Part shown: one piece after another, positions 13,364-13,414 of the stretch | How positions within the stretch are numbered: position 1 is the first letter of the stretch | Layout of the letters: each line of letters starts with the position of its first letter | Assembly (NCBI GenBank): GCA_002336935.1 | Contig: DDEW01000010.1 | Span: 1 to 13,414, forward strand | Source: Candidatus Saccharibacteria bacterium UBA1944 | GTDB lineage: Bacteria; Patescibacteriota; Saccharimonadia; Saccharimonadales; Saccharimonadaceae | DNA length: 13,414 nt | Direction: 5' to 3' | The notes under the pieces: generated by a model | Told to the model about the DNA's origin: nothing | The model's input: only the letters and a program-made list of their open reading frames with translations | Databases searched by the model: none | Translations under genes and position numbers: made by a program

Positions 13364-13414
13364 TTACCAGCTGCGTTGGCGGAATGAACCACCGTTGCCG
13401 CCGCGGTCGTTGCC
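13364..13414 (-). CDS. C-terminal end of a Gly/Arg-rich protein, probably RNA-binding
   Basis: Only the last 16 codons and the TAA stop are inside the window. The residues read GNDRGGGNGGSFRQRSW. A glycine-rich tail with Arg, Asn and Phe, ending in Trp, is common at the C terminus of small bacterial RRM-type RNA-binding proteins and of some single-stranded DNA-binding proteins. The frame stays open to the window edge and the stop sits just beyond a bidirectional terminator, which supports a real gene. Its identity beyond that is a guess. Confidence 0.6.
   Translation of the reverse strand, partial: GNDRGGNGGSFRQRSW

Noticed and set aside
1..13414. CRISPR array, insertion sequence or phage genes
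   Set aside because: No regularly spaced repeats, terminal inverted repeats, transposase, integrase or phage structural motifs were seen.

Overview
The window looks like a chromosomal segment of a reduced-genome bacterium, most likely a Candidatus Saccharibacteria (TM7)/Patescibacteria member. This is inferred, not proven. The reasons are tightly packed and overlapping genes, standard genetic code, mixed start signals (many mRNAs apparently leaderless), several small membrane proteins of no clear family, and complete reliance on salvage for NAD, with no de novo NAD genes in view.

Layout. (1) 1-291: the 3' part of tRNA-Leu(UAA) and its terminator, followed by an imperfect second copy of the tRNA tail plus terminator. 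(2) 292-3409: a polytopic membrane protein overlapping ligA (NAD+-dependent DNA ligase). (3) 3410-4345: a small thioredoxin-fold-like protein and an ITPase/HAM1 family protein, divergently transcribed from back-to-back leaderless promoters. (4) 4342-8543, minus strand: two consecutive NAD-salvage operons, pncA-pncB-Nudix and pnuC-nadR. (5) 8679-10513, plus strand: a histidine phosphatase translationally coupled to an ADP-ribosylglycohydrolase, divergent from pnuC. (6) 10575-12102, minus strand: nadE and nrtR, the NAD-responsive repressor. (7) 12221-13319: two small membrane proteins (7TM and PGPGW), a bidirectional terminator, and the C-terminal end of a Gly/Arg-rich protein.

How it works together. 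PncA deamidates nicotinamide, PncB makes NaMN, and NadE amidates NaAD. PnuC imports nicotinamide riboside, and NadR phosphorylates and adenylylates it to NAD. Next to these sit enzymes that release or use NAD-derived products: LigA (releases NMN), an ADP-ribosylglycohydrolase and an ADP-ribose-type Nudix hydrolase. NrtR, whose Nudix catalytic residues are lost, probably controls the set. I find a shared 21-bp inverted repeat (TTAnTGTn-N5-nACACTAA) twice at pncA, twice at pnuC, once at nadE and, in weaker form, over the nrtR start codon. One pnuC site also touches the promoter of the divergent phosphatase/glycohydrolase operon, which may therefore belong to the regulon.

Two features stand out outside known biology. 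Five genes have a -10 hexamer exactly 6 nt before ATG (leaderless), whereas the NAD operons carry Shine-Dalgarno leaders. LigA has lost all four zinc-finger cysteines.
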